Assembly (NCBI GenBank): GCA_020024185.1
Contig: JAHHUD010000009.1
Coordinates: forward strand, 1 to 36,627
Length of the DNA: 36,627 nt
Reading direction: 5' to 3'
From: Oscillospiraceae bacterium
GTDB lineage: Bacteria > Bacillota > Clostridia > Oscillospirales > Ruminococcaceae
The translations under genes were made by a program, and so were the position numbers. Each line of letters begins with the position of its first letter. Positions within the stretch are counted from its first letter, which is position 1. Shown here piece after piece: positions 27,450-35,383 of the stretch. The notes beneath the pieces were generated by a model. That model made no database searches, was not told the origin of the DNA, and saw nothing but the letters and a program-made list of their open reading frames with translations.

Positions 27450-27611
27450 AAAATAACCCCTTTAGGGGTAGCCCAAAAAAGCAATGCAGTTGGCAGACCT
27501 TTCGGAGCCCATTTAGGGGTTGTGTCTGTAAAAACCCCTTATAGGGCTTAATCAAGCCACCAGCTTAGCTGGTGGTTATGACAATACCGTATGTTCATTT
27601 TCCACTTCCAA

Positions 27612-27794
27612 GAGCTTAGGCACACATTCGCAACACTTGCCCTACAAAACGGAGTTGACATAAAAACAGTATCGGGAATGTTGGGACACTTTTCAGCGGG
27701 ATTTAGACTCGATACTTACACCCATGTAACCACAGAATCGCAAGTAAAAGCAGCGAATACGATGAGCAGTATACTGATAAGTGCAGTAGGATAA
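27612..27794 (+). pseudogene. Integrase of element 2, C-terminal fragment
   Basis: About 60 residues nearly identical to the end of the intact integrase at 9580-9760: RHTFATLALQNG, MLGHFSAGF, and the nucleophile tyrosine in LDTYTHV. It lacks a start and the rest of the protein. It begins 30 bases after the IS200 right end. With the N-terminal fragment at 11742 it makes up one broken gene, about 170 middle residues short. Confidence 0.88.
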
Positions 27795-27815
27795 AAAAAT
27801 AAAGAGGGTAAAGAA

Positions 27816-27854
27816 AAAAACATAGAGACACCGTTCAAGTGTCGCTATGTTTTT
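27816..27854. terminator. Bidirectional terminator
   Basis: AAAAACATAGAGACAC pairs with GTGTCGCTATGTTTTT (one mismatch, 7-base loop). It serves the integrase remnant on the plus strand and the gene at 27890 on the minus strand. Confidence 0.85.
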
Positions 27855-27889
27855 AGGACTATATAATTCTAAATTCAATTTTTTTCTTC

Positions 27890-28081
27890 TTAAAACCATT
27901 CTTCATCACCTGCGTCTTCTTCGAGCCCATTAGGGAACCAATCGAACTCAACAGTCTCTAACCCTTCTAGTATATCTGCAATTTCTTCTGTATCCAAAGT
28001 TTTCAAATCTTCGATGTCATAATTGTAAACTTGAACAAGTGCTCGTATAAGTTCCTTTCTAGTAGTATTATAGTTACTCAT
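27890..28081 (-). CDS. Small acidic protein of unknown function
   Basis: A 63-residue protein starting MSNYNTTRKELIRALVQ, with an AGGAGG site 7 bases upstream on the minus strand; the longer frame from 28147 has no such site. The C-terminal third is strongly acidic (GLEEDAGDEEWF). No membrane segment. It lies inside element 2 after the integrase end, where element 1 has its cargo, and could be an antirestriction-like or partner protein, but I do not recognise it. Confidence 0.65.
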   Translation of the reverse strand: MSNYNTTRKELIRALVQVYNYDIEDLKTLDTEEIADILEGLETVEFDWFPNGLEEDAGDEEWF

Positions 28082-28258
28082 TTTTATCCTCCTTTCTTTT
28101 TTATCCTCTTTTGAATTCATTATAACATGTTTTTTAAAAAAAGTCAAATCAAGAATAATAGAATTGATACAAGAAATTTTGTTAAATTATCATTGTTGAT
28201 TATATTACTAGTAGCAAAGTGAATGTACACCGTATTAAGTAGATATTATAATTATTTT

Positions 28259-28747
28259 TTAGCAAAGACCTTTATTATAAAGTATTTCTTTAATTTGATA
28301 CAGTGTTTTGTTTTCTTCTCGTGTTCTATCATTCAAACAAAGCTCAATCATTGCTTTTAATACTTCTTTTTCAGTTATATTTTTAATATTTAAGTTAATA
28401 TTACTCTTACTATTTTCAATATCTTTTTCATTATAAATTGGAAAGCTCCTAAAAAGATGTTTATGATAAAGTATTTTGTCGGCTAGCTCAGGAAAATCAT
28501 CTATAATAATTTGAGAAAAGCTTCTTAAGGCTTTTGATGGAACCTGTAACTCTTTTTCACTATACAGTTTTAAAATAATCTCTTTTTTTGTTATATTTAT
28601 TAATATTAGTTTTTTATGATTGACAGTTTTTTTCTGTATATCATTATATTTAATGATAACCTCTTTTATCTCACTGATATAATCAGCAAGGTCAATATTT
28701 AGTACGTTGTTTGCAAGAGCTAAGCCGATGGGATATGTATAGTTCAT
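28259..28747 (-). CDS. Unknown 162-residue protein, possible cargo of element 2
   Basis: No family recognised. The minus-strand ATG at 28747 has AAAGGAA upstream. The protein is Ile/Lys/Asn-rich with a predicted mix of strands and helices, a central SKALRSFSQIIIDDFPELADKI segment and no signal peptide. It is in the same orientation as the small gene at 27890, about 180 bases apart, and divergent from the genes at 28997 and 29257. A duplicated promoter-like region lies between. Confidence 0.6.
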   Translation of the reverse strand: MNYTYPIGLALANNVLNIDLADYISEIKEVIIKYNDIQKKTVNHKKLILINITKKEIILKLYSEKELQVPSKALRSFSQIIIDDFPELADKILYHKHLFRSFPIYNEKDIENSKSNINLNIKNITEKEVLKAMIELCLNDRTREENKTLYQIKEILYNKGLC

Positions 28748-28840
28748 AATAATTCCTTTCTATCAAGCATAAATTGATAATTAACAAAAAATCTTGATTT
28801 TAGATGAGATATCTGTTATAAAAATAAAAAAGAGGCTTAT

Positions 28841-28915
28841 ATGAGTAGTGTAAAGATGTTATTAAATATGATAATATATTACCATATTTTAATTTTTATG
28901 TCAATACAAGTGTAA
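28841..28915 (+). CDS. Possible 24-residue hydrophobic peptide
   Basis: MSSVKMLLNMII followed by a hydrophobic run to the stop. AAGAGG lies 6 bases ahead of the ATG, and a promoter-like pair TTGATT/TATAAA (28795-28822) lies upstream. Its size and membrane-like nature resemble type I toxin peptides or leader peptides. Weak evidence; it could be chance in AT-rich DNA. Confidence 0.25.
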   Translation: MSSVKMLLNMIIYYHILIFMSIQV

Positions 28916-28934
28916 TTGATAATTATAAAAATTC

Positions 28935-28963
28935 TTGACTTTAAATAAGATATATGTTATTCT
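28935..28963 (+). promoter_or_regulatory. Promoter of the gene pair at 28997-29817
   Basis: TTGACT (28935-28940), 17 bases, TATTCT (28958-28963). The stretch from TTGATAATTA through TATATGTTAT is an imperfect direct repeat of 28783-28820, so two similar promoters stand in tandem. Confidence 0.55.
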
Positions 28964-28996
28964 ATAAAGGGATTATTATTATAAGTAAGAAGGGAG

Positions 28997-29230
28997 ATGA
29001 TTGTTATAAATATAACGCTTAATATACCGGAAAAGGCTCAGTACCGCACTTTGATAGAAGCAATTAGAGCGGATGCTCCTGCCAATCCTAGACCTGCGCG
29101 AGACCATGTGCCGCTCGTAAGAGGTCGGGTATGTGTTTTCTTAAACCAACAGATAAGCAGTCATGCACAAGATATTAGAGATATTAAAGTACTTAGAAAT
29201 GGTACTGTTAATCTATATTTTCACGATTAA
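28997..29230 (+). CDS. Unknown small basic protein
   Basis: 77 residues, with a more GC-rich middle (ADAPANPRPARDHVPLVRGR) than its neighbours. AAGGGAG is directly upstream; it is close to ATG 28997, so TTG 29000 or 29003 region starts are possible. No recognised family. It is 26 bases from the next gene and shares its promoter, so the two probably form a small operon and are cargo of element 2. Confidence 0.55.
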   Translation: MIVINITLNIPEKAQYRTLIEAIRADAPANPRPARDHVPLVRGRVCVFLNQQISSHAQDIRDIKVLRNGTVNLYFHD

Positions 29231-29256
29231 ATAGTAAACATATGGAGAAGATAATT

Positions 29257-29817
29257 ATGCAAAAATTTAAGATTATGCTTGATATAGAAGAATATCTTAA
29301 AGCCCACAATATATTTCATGTAAAAGATTTTGATGGAGAAAATCCACGTATTATTATCTCTTATTCACGTTGTTATAAATGCCCTGACAATACATTAGAG
29401 GCTTGTATTTGGTTTTTTAAAGATTTTATGGAAGTAAGAACTTATTTCGATGAAAATGCCTCAGAATGGTGTAGATCAAGTAAGCATCTTTTAGATGTTA
29501 TGCGATTATTTAATTTTATAAATGATAGGGTTTGGTTATGTACTTATGATGGAGCAGAAGGTATGCTTTATTCTCCGACATATCTCTATACACATAGAAT
29601 TTATATTACAGAAGATGAGAACTTTGATATTACACTTACAACTATTATACCATACGATTTTTTTGAGCTAGCTCCTTTAGAAACAAAAGACTATATAACT
29701 GCTCATTGCACTTTTCTAATGAACGAGTTAAGCCCAGCTGTTTTTGGAGTGCTGCTTGGTGAACTTGATTATTCTTCAGCTATAAAATATATAAAAAGTA
29801 CAGATTTAATACGTTAA
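29257..29817 (+). CDS. Unknown 186-residue protein
   Basis: The start is set at ATG 29257, with GGAG 9 bases upstream; ATG 29242 overlaps that site. The protein opens with a helix (FKIMLDIEEYLKAHN), then strand-rich sequence (PRIIISYSRC, LEACIWFFKDFMEVRTYF) and a hydrophobic C-terminal helix. The order resembles small YbjN or chaperone-like folds, but that is only an impression. It is the last gene before the right end of element 2. Confidence 0.55.
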   Translation: MQKFKIMLDIEEYLKAHNIFHVKDFDGENPRIIISYSRCYKCPDNTLEACIWFFKDFMEVRTYFDENASEWCRSSKHLLDVMRLFNFINDRVWLCTYDGAEGMLYSPTYLYTHRIYITEDENFDITLTTIIPYDFFELAPLETKDYITAHCTFLMNELSPAVFGVLLGELDYSSAIKYIKSTDLIR

Positions 29818-29892
29818 CAAGACATTTTTGTTAGTATTATTTTTATTGCTTAGAGTTTGTGAATATTATTTCTCATAAGAAAAAGGTATAAA

Positions 29893-29931
29893 GGCGTGCA
29901 GAAAATATTAATTTCTACACGCCGATTTTTT
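29893..29931 (+). terminator. Terminator of the duplicated right end, second copy
   Basis: GGCGTGCAGAAA pairs with TTTCTACACGCC (one mismatch), followed by GATTTTTT. Matches 10589-10628. Confidence 0.8.
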
Positions 29932-30024
29932 GCTATTTATTGGTCAAAATTAGCCGATTAATCGCTTTTTAAAATTTGTATTGGTCAAAACATTGGTCAA
30001 GTCAGTTTTTACGGATATTTGAGA

Positions 30025-30064
30025 TTAAAAGAAAAACCCTTTAAACACGAAGTTTAAAGGGTTT
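30025..30064 (-). terminator. Native tRNA-Met terminator, second copy
   Basis: The same perfect 13-bp stem as at 10731-10761 (here 30034-30064), with the T-run on the minus strand. Confidence 0.75.
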
Positions 30065-30067
30065 GTT

Positions 30068-30112
<45 letters not shown>

Positions 30113-30274
30113 AGGTCGTATAGCTGTAAAAGCCATTATAATCAACGTTTACAGCACTTTTTTATACAAAAATCAGTGAAATCCCGAAGGTTATGAATCG
30201 TTTGAAAAGAAAAATATTTTTTAAAAAGTTCCTGAATTGGTCAATAAATTGGTCAGAAAAAACTTGATTTTTCG

Positions 30275-30465
30275 AGGGTGATTTGCTTAGATTTTAGGCT
30301 ATTTTTTATCACCCAAGCAAAGGTGAACTCCCCCAAGAATTGATATGCAGTAAACAAAGAAAAGGTATTTTGACCTTGCCTTTATTTAAAACTAAAAATG
30401 AGAAATATATCTGAAACCCAAAGTGATACTAGATCTTACTTTCTATTCTTCAGTTTTTAATTATT
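30275..30465 (+). repeat. Element left-end repeat, copy C
   Basis: A diverged copy with both arms of the first inverted repeat (GGGTGAT/ATCACCC) intact, AAGGTGAACTCCCCC and AAACAAAGAAAAGG kept, and an altered centre. It follows the second tRNA-Met fragment and so begins element 3. Confidence 0.75.
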
Positions 30466-30487
30466 TTCAACATAAAATTTAATTTTG

Positions 30488-30635
30488 AATTGAGTATGAT
30501 ACTCTATATTATTTATGTACTGTTGCAGTCAGAAAAAACTTTTTCTGCACTGTTAATAACTATACTCAATTTAATTTCTATGATATTTTGTAAATATCAT
30601 AGAAATTAAAGTCACTAATTAATTATATAATTAAT
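30488..30635 (+). repeat. Three hairpins in a row upstream of the DUF262 gene
   Basis: First, AATTGAGTAT (30488) pairs with ATACTCAATT (30562-30571) around an inner CAGAAAAA/TTTTTCTG stem. Second, a perfect 15-bp stem lies at 30573-30587 and 30593-30607. Third, an 18-bp perfect palindrome lies at 30618-30635. No open frame covers them. They may form a structured RNA or protein-binding region. Confidence 0.7.
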
Positions 30636-30689
30636 CATGGATTTTTTGCTTAATGAAATTTCAAAAAATAATTTTGTTCAGAATAATTG

Positions 30690-30769
30690 ATAGATTCTAT
30701 GTTAAATAATAAGAAAAAATATATTTTAAATTAGAATCTATTGACACTTTTTGTAGAAAGTTGTATTAT
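30690..30769 (+). promoter_or_regulatory. Promoter and inverted repeat of the second DUF262 gene
   Basis: TTGACA (30741-30746), 17 bases, TATTAT (30764-30769). ATAGATTCTA (30690-30699) and TAGAATCTAT (30732-30741) form a 10-bp inverted repeat whose right arm touches the -35 box, so a regulator or autoregulation is plausible. Confidence 0.65.
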
Positions 30770-30791
30770 GTATTCAAAAGGAGGATTTAAT

Positions 30792-31955
30792 ATGAATCAA
30801 AGAATAAATTTTAATCCATCACCAATGCCGTTAGCAACTATAATGGGAAACATAAAAAATATTTCTAGAGGAGGTTTAGATTTACATCCATTTTACCAAA
30901 GAGAATTTGTTTGGAATCAAGATTTTAAAGAAAAACTTATTTATAGTTTAATAAAAAGATATCCGATTGGAAGTATAAGTATAAGAAATCTGGAAACACC
31001 TAATGCTAAAAATGCTAGAAGTGAAGTTGTAGATGGACAACAACGCTTAACTACTATATTTAATTTTGTAACTGGTACTAAAGAAAATAATTATAATAAT
31101 TTTAAAATCGGCAATGAGTATGCAAGAAAAATAATTTTAGAAATCAAAAATTATATGGGTGAAGATAATGATCCTAAATTATCAAAGTTGTGTAAAAAAT
31201 TAGATTCAAATGGAAATATATCAATAAGATATGATGATATTCCTGATTTAATAAAGCAAGATATTGATACATATCCTTTATCAATATCTTATATTTCAAA
31301 TGCAACATCTGAACAAATTTCTGAGTATTTCAGATTTTTACAAAATCAAGAAGCTTTAAGGGCAGGAGAAATAATGAAATCTTTTCCAGATACTTTTTTA
31401 GATTTATATCTAAAAAAGTTGGATGATAAAAATCTTTTGTTAAAAAAATTAAAATATGATGATAAGAGATTAGAATTTGATAAGTTATTTTATTCAATAA
31501 TTGGATTGTTAGATAAGGCTATTCCTTTTGGTTCACAAGATAAGGTTATAAGAGATTATGTATTTAAAAAACGAACAGAACTTTATGGTGAAACTAAAAT
31601 ATTAGTTGATAAGATGATAGATAATTTAAATTTAATTTCAAAACAATCTTATAATAATGAATTTAGACCTACTAAGAGATATTTAAAGCTGTTATTATTA
31701 CTTTGTGCTTTTAGTGATTTGAATTTTGAAAATAGTAAAACAATACTTCAAAATTTGCATTTAATTGATGAAAGATTAGCAAAATTTAGTTCTGTAGATA
31801 ATAATGCAGTAAATAATGCCTTTGATGGATATGAAAGTTTAATAGAAGAATATAGATTATTTGCTGAATTATGTGTAAGAACACATTCATTAGAAGTAGT
31901 TAAAAATAGAATTAACAAACTTCCTAATTTGGTTATAGAATGTCCATTTATTTAA
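30792..31955 (+). CDS. DUF262 protein without HNH domain
   Basis: 387 residues. The N-terminal DUF262 domain has HPFYQREFVWNQ and DGQQRLTT (Asp81 on), the GmrS/ParB-like nucleotide site. The C-terminal half is helical and shows no DUF1524 His-Asn motif, unlike the 695-residue protein at 5014. ATG 30792 has AAAGGAGG 7 bases upstream; the longer frame from 30741 would start inside the -35 box. DUF262-only proteins occur as defence or regulatory partners. It sits between the left-end repeat and the HTH gene of element 3, a second cargo position. A nuclease partner is not visible nearby. Confidence 0.85.
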   Translation: MNQRINFNPSPMPLATIMGNIKNISRGGLDLHPFYQREFVWNQDFKEKLIYSLIKRYPIGSISIRNLETPNAKNARSEVVDGQQRLTTIFNFVTGTKENNYNNFKIGNEYARKIILEIKNYMGEDNDPKLSKLCKKLDSNGNISIRYDDIPDLIKQDIDTYPLSISYISNATSEQISEYFRFLQNQEALRAGEIMKSFPDTFLDLYLKKLDDKNLLLKKLKYDDKRLEFDKLFYSIIGLLDKAIPFGSQDKVIRDYVFKKRTELYGETKILVDKMIDNLNLISKQSYNNEFRPTKRYLKLLLLLCAFSDLNFENSKTILQNLHLIDERLAKFSSVDNNAVNNAFDGYESLIEEYRLFAELCVRTHSLEVVKNRINKLPNLVIECPFI

Positions 31956-32245
31956 ATCATTTTATATTAATATATTGATATATTTTATTTGAAGAGTATT
32001 ATAAAAGTAATGATATTAAATAATGGGTAGCTGTCAAAATGTTGAATTATAGTAGTGTTATAGTTTTAAGTAATGGTTATTTAGAAATCTCAAATTAAAG
32101 TAGTCTATAGTTTAAATACGAACAACCATATTATGATATTTAGGTGATTTTGTTGTAAATAGTATTAATTACTATTTATGACAAAACTAATGTTTGATAT
32201 AAAAGTAGCATCTTTAAAGTATTAAATCAAGCGGGGGTGCAGATA

Positions 32246-32377
32246 TTGAAACGAACATATTACCATAAAAGAGATCCAATTAAGAATTATTTTCCAATGC
32301 CAAACGAAGTGCTTGCATTAGGACTAAAAGCCGAAGAAATAGCTATTTATGAGTATCTGAGGTATACTCTCAAATGA
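32246..32377 (+). pseudogene. HTH gene of element 3, truncated
   Basis: Same GGGGGTG site and TTG start as at 7773, then KRTYYHKRDPIKNYFPMPNEV and on to AEEIAIYEYL. It then leaves the family sequence and stops at TGA 32375. The HTH region is lost. A diverged copy of the HTH promoter precedes it. The preceding 31956-32236 is AT-rich with nothing else recognisable. Confidence 0.8.
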
Positions 32378-32565
32378 GGTACACGTAATAAGACGCAACT
32401 CTGTTTTAGGGAGTCAAGTTTGCAGTGGCTCTGTTCTTAAAAGCAACATTTAAAAAAGTTTAAGAGGAGATCCAAAACAGAAATCTCTATTATACAGATA
32501 TACGGAACACACCCGTTCAAGAGATTAAAAACAAATCAAAATTAGGTTGTGAAACCAAACTTTAA

Positions 32566-32733
32566 AAACAGAAATGTGCAGGATATAAATGGAATGGTCA
32601 TACCCATCCAGGAAATAGGGTTAACGTAAAAATGCCTTCCGATGGTGATTTAGCCATTTTAAAAGAATTTCACCAATTCCAAAGTGTAATATATGATAAC
32701 AGCGGTCAATTCAATATTTTTAAAGGAGAATAG
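32566..32733 (+). pseudogene. C-terminal tail of a polymorphic toxin, JAB/MPN-like
   Basis: The open frame reads GYKWNGHTHPGN, then MPSDGDLAILKEF and ends VIYDNSGQFNIFKGE. The HTHP and S-X-X-D arrangement matches the metal site of JAB/MPN (JAMM) domains found at the C-termini of polymorphic toxins. The start and the N-terminal part of the toxin are missing; a stop lies just upstream. The 188 bases before it (32378-32565) hold no intact gene. Confidence 0.6.
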
Positions 32734-32737
32734 TAAG

Positions 32738-33025
32738 ATGAATACAAGAGTTAATAAATGGACGGAAGAGAAAAATCTACAACGATTACTAGCCTTAGCA
32801 TATGTAAAAGATTATTGCATACAAAAAGGTTTTTCTCTGGAAAAACTAAAAGCACAACGCTTTGAACTGTCTTATGGTGAGTGTGGTTTTTTTCAACCTA
32901 GTGATACAATTCCGTTAGGACTAACCAATGACCAAGACACAATGCCTAAAGCAACTCTGATTATAAAAAATGAAAATGGAGAATTAATTATATGTGAAAC
33001 AGAATATACAAAAGAATACTTATAA
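32738..33025 (+). CDS. Probable immunity protein of the JAB-type toxin
   Basis: 95 residues from ATG 32738, 4 bases after the toxin stop, with AAAGGAGA upstream. The sequence (VNKWTEEKNLQRLLALAYV, FELSYGECGFFQPSD) suits a small cytoplasmic protein. Its position directly behind a toxin C-terminus is the standard place for the cognate immunity gene. The function is inferred from this and from the neighbours; no known family is claimed. Confidence 0.5.
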   Translation: MNTRVNKWTEEKNLQRLLALAYVKDYCIQKGFSLEKLKAQRFELSYGECGFFQPSDTIPLGLTNDQDTMPKATLIIKNENGELIICETEYTKEYL

Positions 33026-33179
33026 TTTCACTATTTCACTGTTACAATACTAAATGGGCTGAGTATGCCGTCTTGTAACTACACCATGACTGCGTGAAAC
33101 AGACACCCTTGCCGCCAATATGACACTGGCGCTTATGAACCCAAAAAAGTAACAACATTATACTTTTGTTTTATATTTT

Positions 33180-33482
33180 CTATGATAATTCTTCAATATG
33201 TGGATATTGGGGAAGCACTTTATAACATACATCATAAAGAGAAATCATTTTCAATGCATCTCTCATGTCATATGCGTCCCTTTCAGCCAACAGAAATTGT
33301 TGTTCTACTTTAATTTTTTTTGATGCTTCTATATAATTGAAACCACACATTCGAGATGTTGCTCTAATTTCTTCTATTGTACTTTTTCCTCTTTCCTTAA
33401 TCAAATATAACTTATAGATTGTCTGGTCTCTTAACATTGGACTGTCGCTTGTAACGCAAGGAATCTCGTCTTTATAAATCAT
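33180..33482 (-). CDS. Small immunity-like protein, bL12 C-terminal-like
   Basis: 100 residues. The segment KSTIEEIRATSRMCGFNYIEASKKIK resembles the C-terminal domain of ribosomal protein L7/L12, a fold also used in toxin-immunity loci. The start ATG 33482 lacks a perfect Shine-Dalgarno (GAGGGGC upstream). It is oriented opposite to the gene before it. No membrane or signal segment. I give the immunity role as a context-based guess. Confidence 0.5.
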   Translation of the reverse strand: MIYKDEIPCVTSDSPMLRDQTIYKLYLIKERGKSTIEEIRATSRMCGFNYIEASKKIKVEQQFLLAERDAYDMRDALKMISLYDVCYKVLPQYPHIEELS

Positions 33483-33657
33483 AGTTTTTGCCCCTCATTT
33501 TGAGTTATGATAGATTTCATTACCAGCTATCCTCAACATGATTAAGCCTCTTTCATGATAATGTATGGCATATCTGTATCTGCCTGTCCTAAAAAGTGCA
33601 AAAGGATGGTTTCTAGAAAAAATGGGGATTTCTGTATGATCCATAGCAATCCTTTAA

Positions 33658-34056
33658 TTACCGTCTATTGATCTCGTATTTGCTACCATCTAATTGATTT
33701 AGCTTAGTATCTTTAAGTATAATCACACTATTTTCATTTATATCAATTTCAGCCTCAAACAAAACCACTGGTGGGATAGGACCTCCTCCACATATAACTA
33801 TTGATTTTTTGTTGGTTTGAGGATCAATTTGAACCAATAGTGGCATACCATCATCTTGCCAATCCCAATATTGATTATATTCTAGTATTGGTTTTGGAAA
33901 AATAAGGAACTTTACTACCCAGTTCTTACGTTCGTTTTTCGCTATATTTAATGACAAATAATATTTTAACCATTTGGGCTCATCATCAGAATGTATTTCA
34001 TCAAATTTTTGACATGCCATTGAAATCGCTTCATCATGTTCATTTTGTATATTCAT
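33658..34056 (-). CDS. Immunity-like protein
   Basis: 132 residues with GAAAGGAGA upstream of ATG 34056. The middle has WVVKFLIFPKP and MPLLVQIDPQTNK, like small immunity proteins in which an aromatic strand is followed by a residue set ending in a turn (compare GPLLIAIDGKTGEI in the gene at 34332). Both genes probably share a fold, perhaps YrhB- or NTF2-like, but I cannot assign one. The flanks of these genes carry related repeats, suggesting duplication by cassette. Confidence 0.5.
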   Translation of the reverse strand: MNIQNEHDEAISMACQKFDEIHSDDEPKWLKYYLSLNIAKNERKNWVVKFLIFPKPILEYNQYWDWQDDGMPLLVQIDPQTNKKSIVICGGGPIPPVVLFEAEIDINENSVIILKDTKLNQLDGSKYEINRR

Positions 34057-34164
34057 TATTTTGAAATCTCCTTTCTATTGTTCACTTCCATAAAATTTTA
34101 TTATCAGCTATACTCAAAATCATTAAATTGTGCAATTCAAATTCATACTGTATGCAAATATAAA

Positions 34165-34802
34165 CTTTTCAATCACGCAAAATGGTTAGTCATATACTAG
34201 ATTCTGAATGGCATATAAAAAGACAAGCCAATCAAAGTTGGTCTTTTGCTTTAAGTATAACTGTCAAATCTAAAGATGCGAAGTTTGAGTTAATTATAAA
34301 ACATACCAAAAATAAATACTTAATTATAGTCTCACTTTTTTATTGGTTGGTTTGAAATTTTCACTCTACCATCTTTGCTGTGCTTCATTATTAGTTCTTC
34401 CATAGTGTTAATTTCCCCAGTTTTTCCATCTATTGCAATCAATAGTGGTCCATCCAGTTCAGTTCCTTCTTGAGTAAAAACTGTAAAACCAGCATCCCAA
34501 TAACCATCCCAAAATACAGACGGCTTAACACATAAACATTCTAAATAATAATGTTCTGTTTTATTGATATTTGCATACTCAGTTGCAATCTTTGTTATTT
34601 CTTCTTCAGTTAACATTATCTGACACCTCCACAAAACATTATGTATCAATTAGCCTGCATTTGTTTCTCACTAACCAAAAGGAATAATATTTTTTACTGA
34701 TTTGTGTTATATCTTGTCTTTTTCTAATATTTTACCACACAATCATGAATTTCTCAATCACACAAAACGGTTAGCAGTATACCAGATCTTGAACGGCATA
34801 CT
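34165..34802. repeat. Pair of about 55-bp diverged repeats beside immunity-like genes
   Basis: TTTTCAATCACGCAAAATGG (34165 on) and TTTCTCAATCACACAAAACG (34749 on) begin two segments of about 55 bases that share GTTAG, TATAC-AGAT and GGCATA. A second pair, CAGCTATCCTCAACATGATTA (33523) split by ends, and CAGCTATACTCAAAATCATT (34104), stands near the gene starts. They look like decayed cassette ends. Confidence 0.5.
34332..34616 (-). CDS. Immunity-like protein (YrhB/NTF2-like candidate)
   Basis: 94 residues from ATG 34616, with GGAGG 9 bases upstream; the longer frame from 34649 covers that site. The body reads PSVFWDGYWDAGFTVFTQEG, then GPLLIAIDGKTGEI, a pattern of aromatic strand followed by a residue-and-turn segment found in small immunity proteins. 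Same strand as the gene at 33658. No toxin gene is left next to it, so it would be an orphan immunity gene that protects against kin toxins. Confidence 0.5.
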   Translation of the reverse strand: MLTEEEITKIATEYANINKTEHYYLECLCVKPSVFWDGYWDAGFTVFTQEGTELDGPLLIAIDGKTGEINTMEELIMKHSKDGRVKISNQPIKK

Positions 34803-34915
34803 TTTAGGCTTTGCACCTTATCCTCCTGTTCAAAAGTGAGGATACCGCCAAATTCAGGATTATTGAAAATTTTCATTTATTACATTTGCTTTTCTCCTTC
34901 TGCGGCTTAGTTGGT

Positions 34916-35200
34916 ACCGCCATATAGACCGTAGTTGATCAGCGAAGTGTAATAGTTACTGATGGTGGTATGGCATTAAACAGTGTGGTCAGAAGATATT
35001 GCTTCATATTTCGATTTTCGTGGTGTTCTTTCTCATGCACTGCATCACAAAGCTAATATGTTCACTGTTCAGCTTCAAAATACTGGACTTTATCACCTCA
35101 TGCGGAAAATCACTACCTGTCACACAGGTACTTTCTCGATTGGAACAGACAGTTTTCACCATTACCTCTACAATATCATCCAATTCTTTTATCAATTGTA
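34916..35200 (-). pseudogene. ICE replication initiator (DUF6017) C-terminal relic
   Basis: On the minus strand: KELDDIVEVMVKTVCS, then SDFPHEVIKSSILKLNSEH and CMRKNTTKI. After a frame change it reads RNMKQYLLTTLFNA, and after another TISNYYTSLINYGLYGG to the stop at 34916. This is the end of the RepA/DUF6017 replication initiator of Tn916-like and clostridial ICEs. At least two frameshifts and loss of the N-terminus make it dead. A 28-codon frame at 35317-35231 may be another ICE gene start joined to it. Confidence 0.75.
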
Positions 35201-35383
35201 ATGCTATGAAAAACTTGAGAAAACTTATCTTTAAGCTGTATAAATCCTTATTCTTTTGCTCTTAAATATCGTCATTTCTTGCCTTATTATATTTTGTGGT
35301 GCATTATTATTAGTCATAGTGATAGGTTCCTTATGTCAAAATTTTTTATAGTAACTTTATTTTAACATATTCCTTTCACTATG

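Larger units (their letters stand above)
26850..27582 (+). mobile_element. IS200/IS605-type insertion sequence, inactive
   Basis: It has the sub-terminal hairpin at the left end (CCACTA...TAGTGG, 26855-26873), an RBS-sequestering stem, one tnpA relic, and the right-end hairpin CCACCAGC-TTA-GCTGGTGG (27557-27575) followed by TTATGAC. No terminal inverted repeats or tnpB, as expected for IS200. It lies at the right break point of the split integrase. Confidence 0.8.

Noticed and set aside
34983..35265. Plus-strand frames of 72 and 88 residues
   Set aside because: They lie opposite the DUF6017 relic, whose minus-strand translation matches a known family; the plus-strand products look random.
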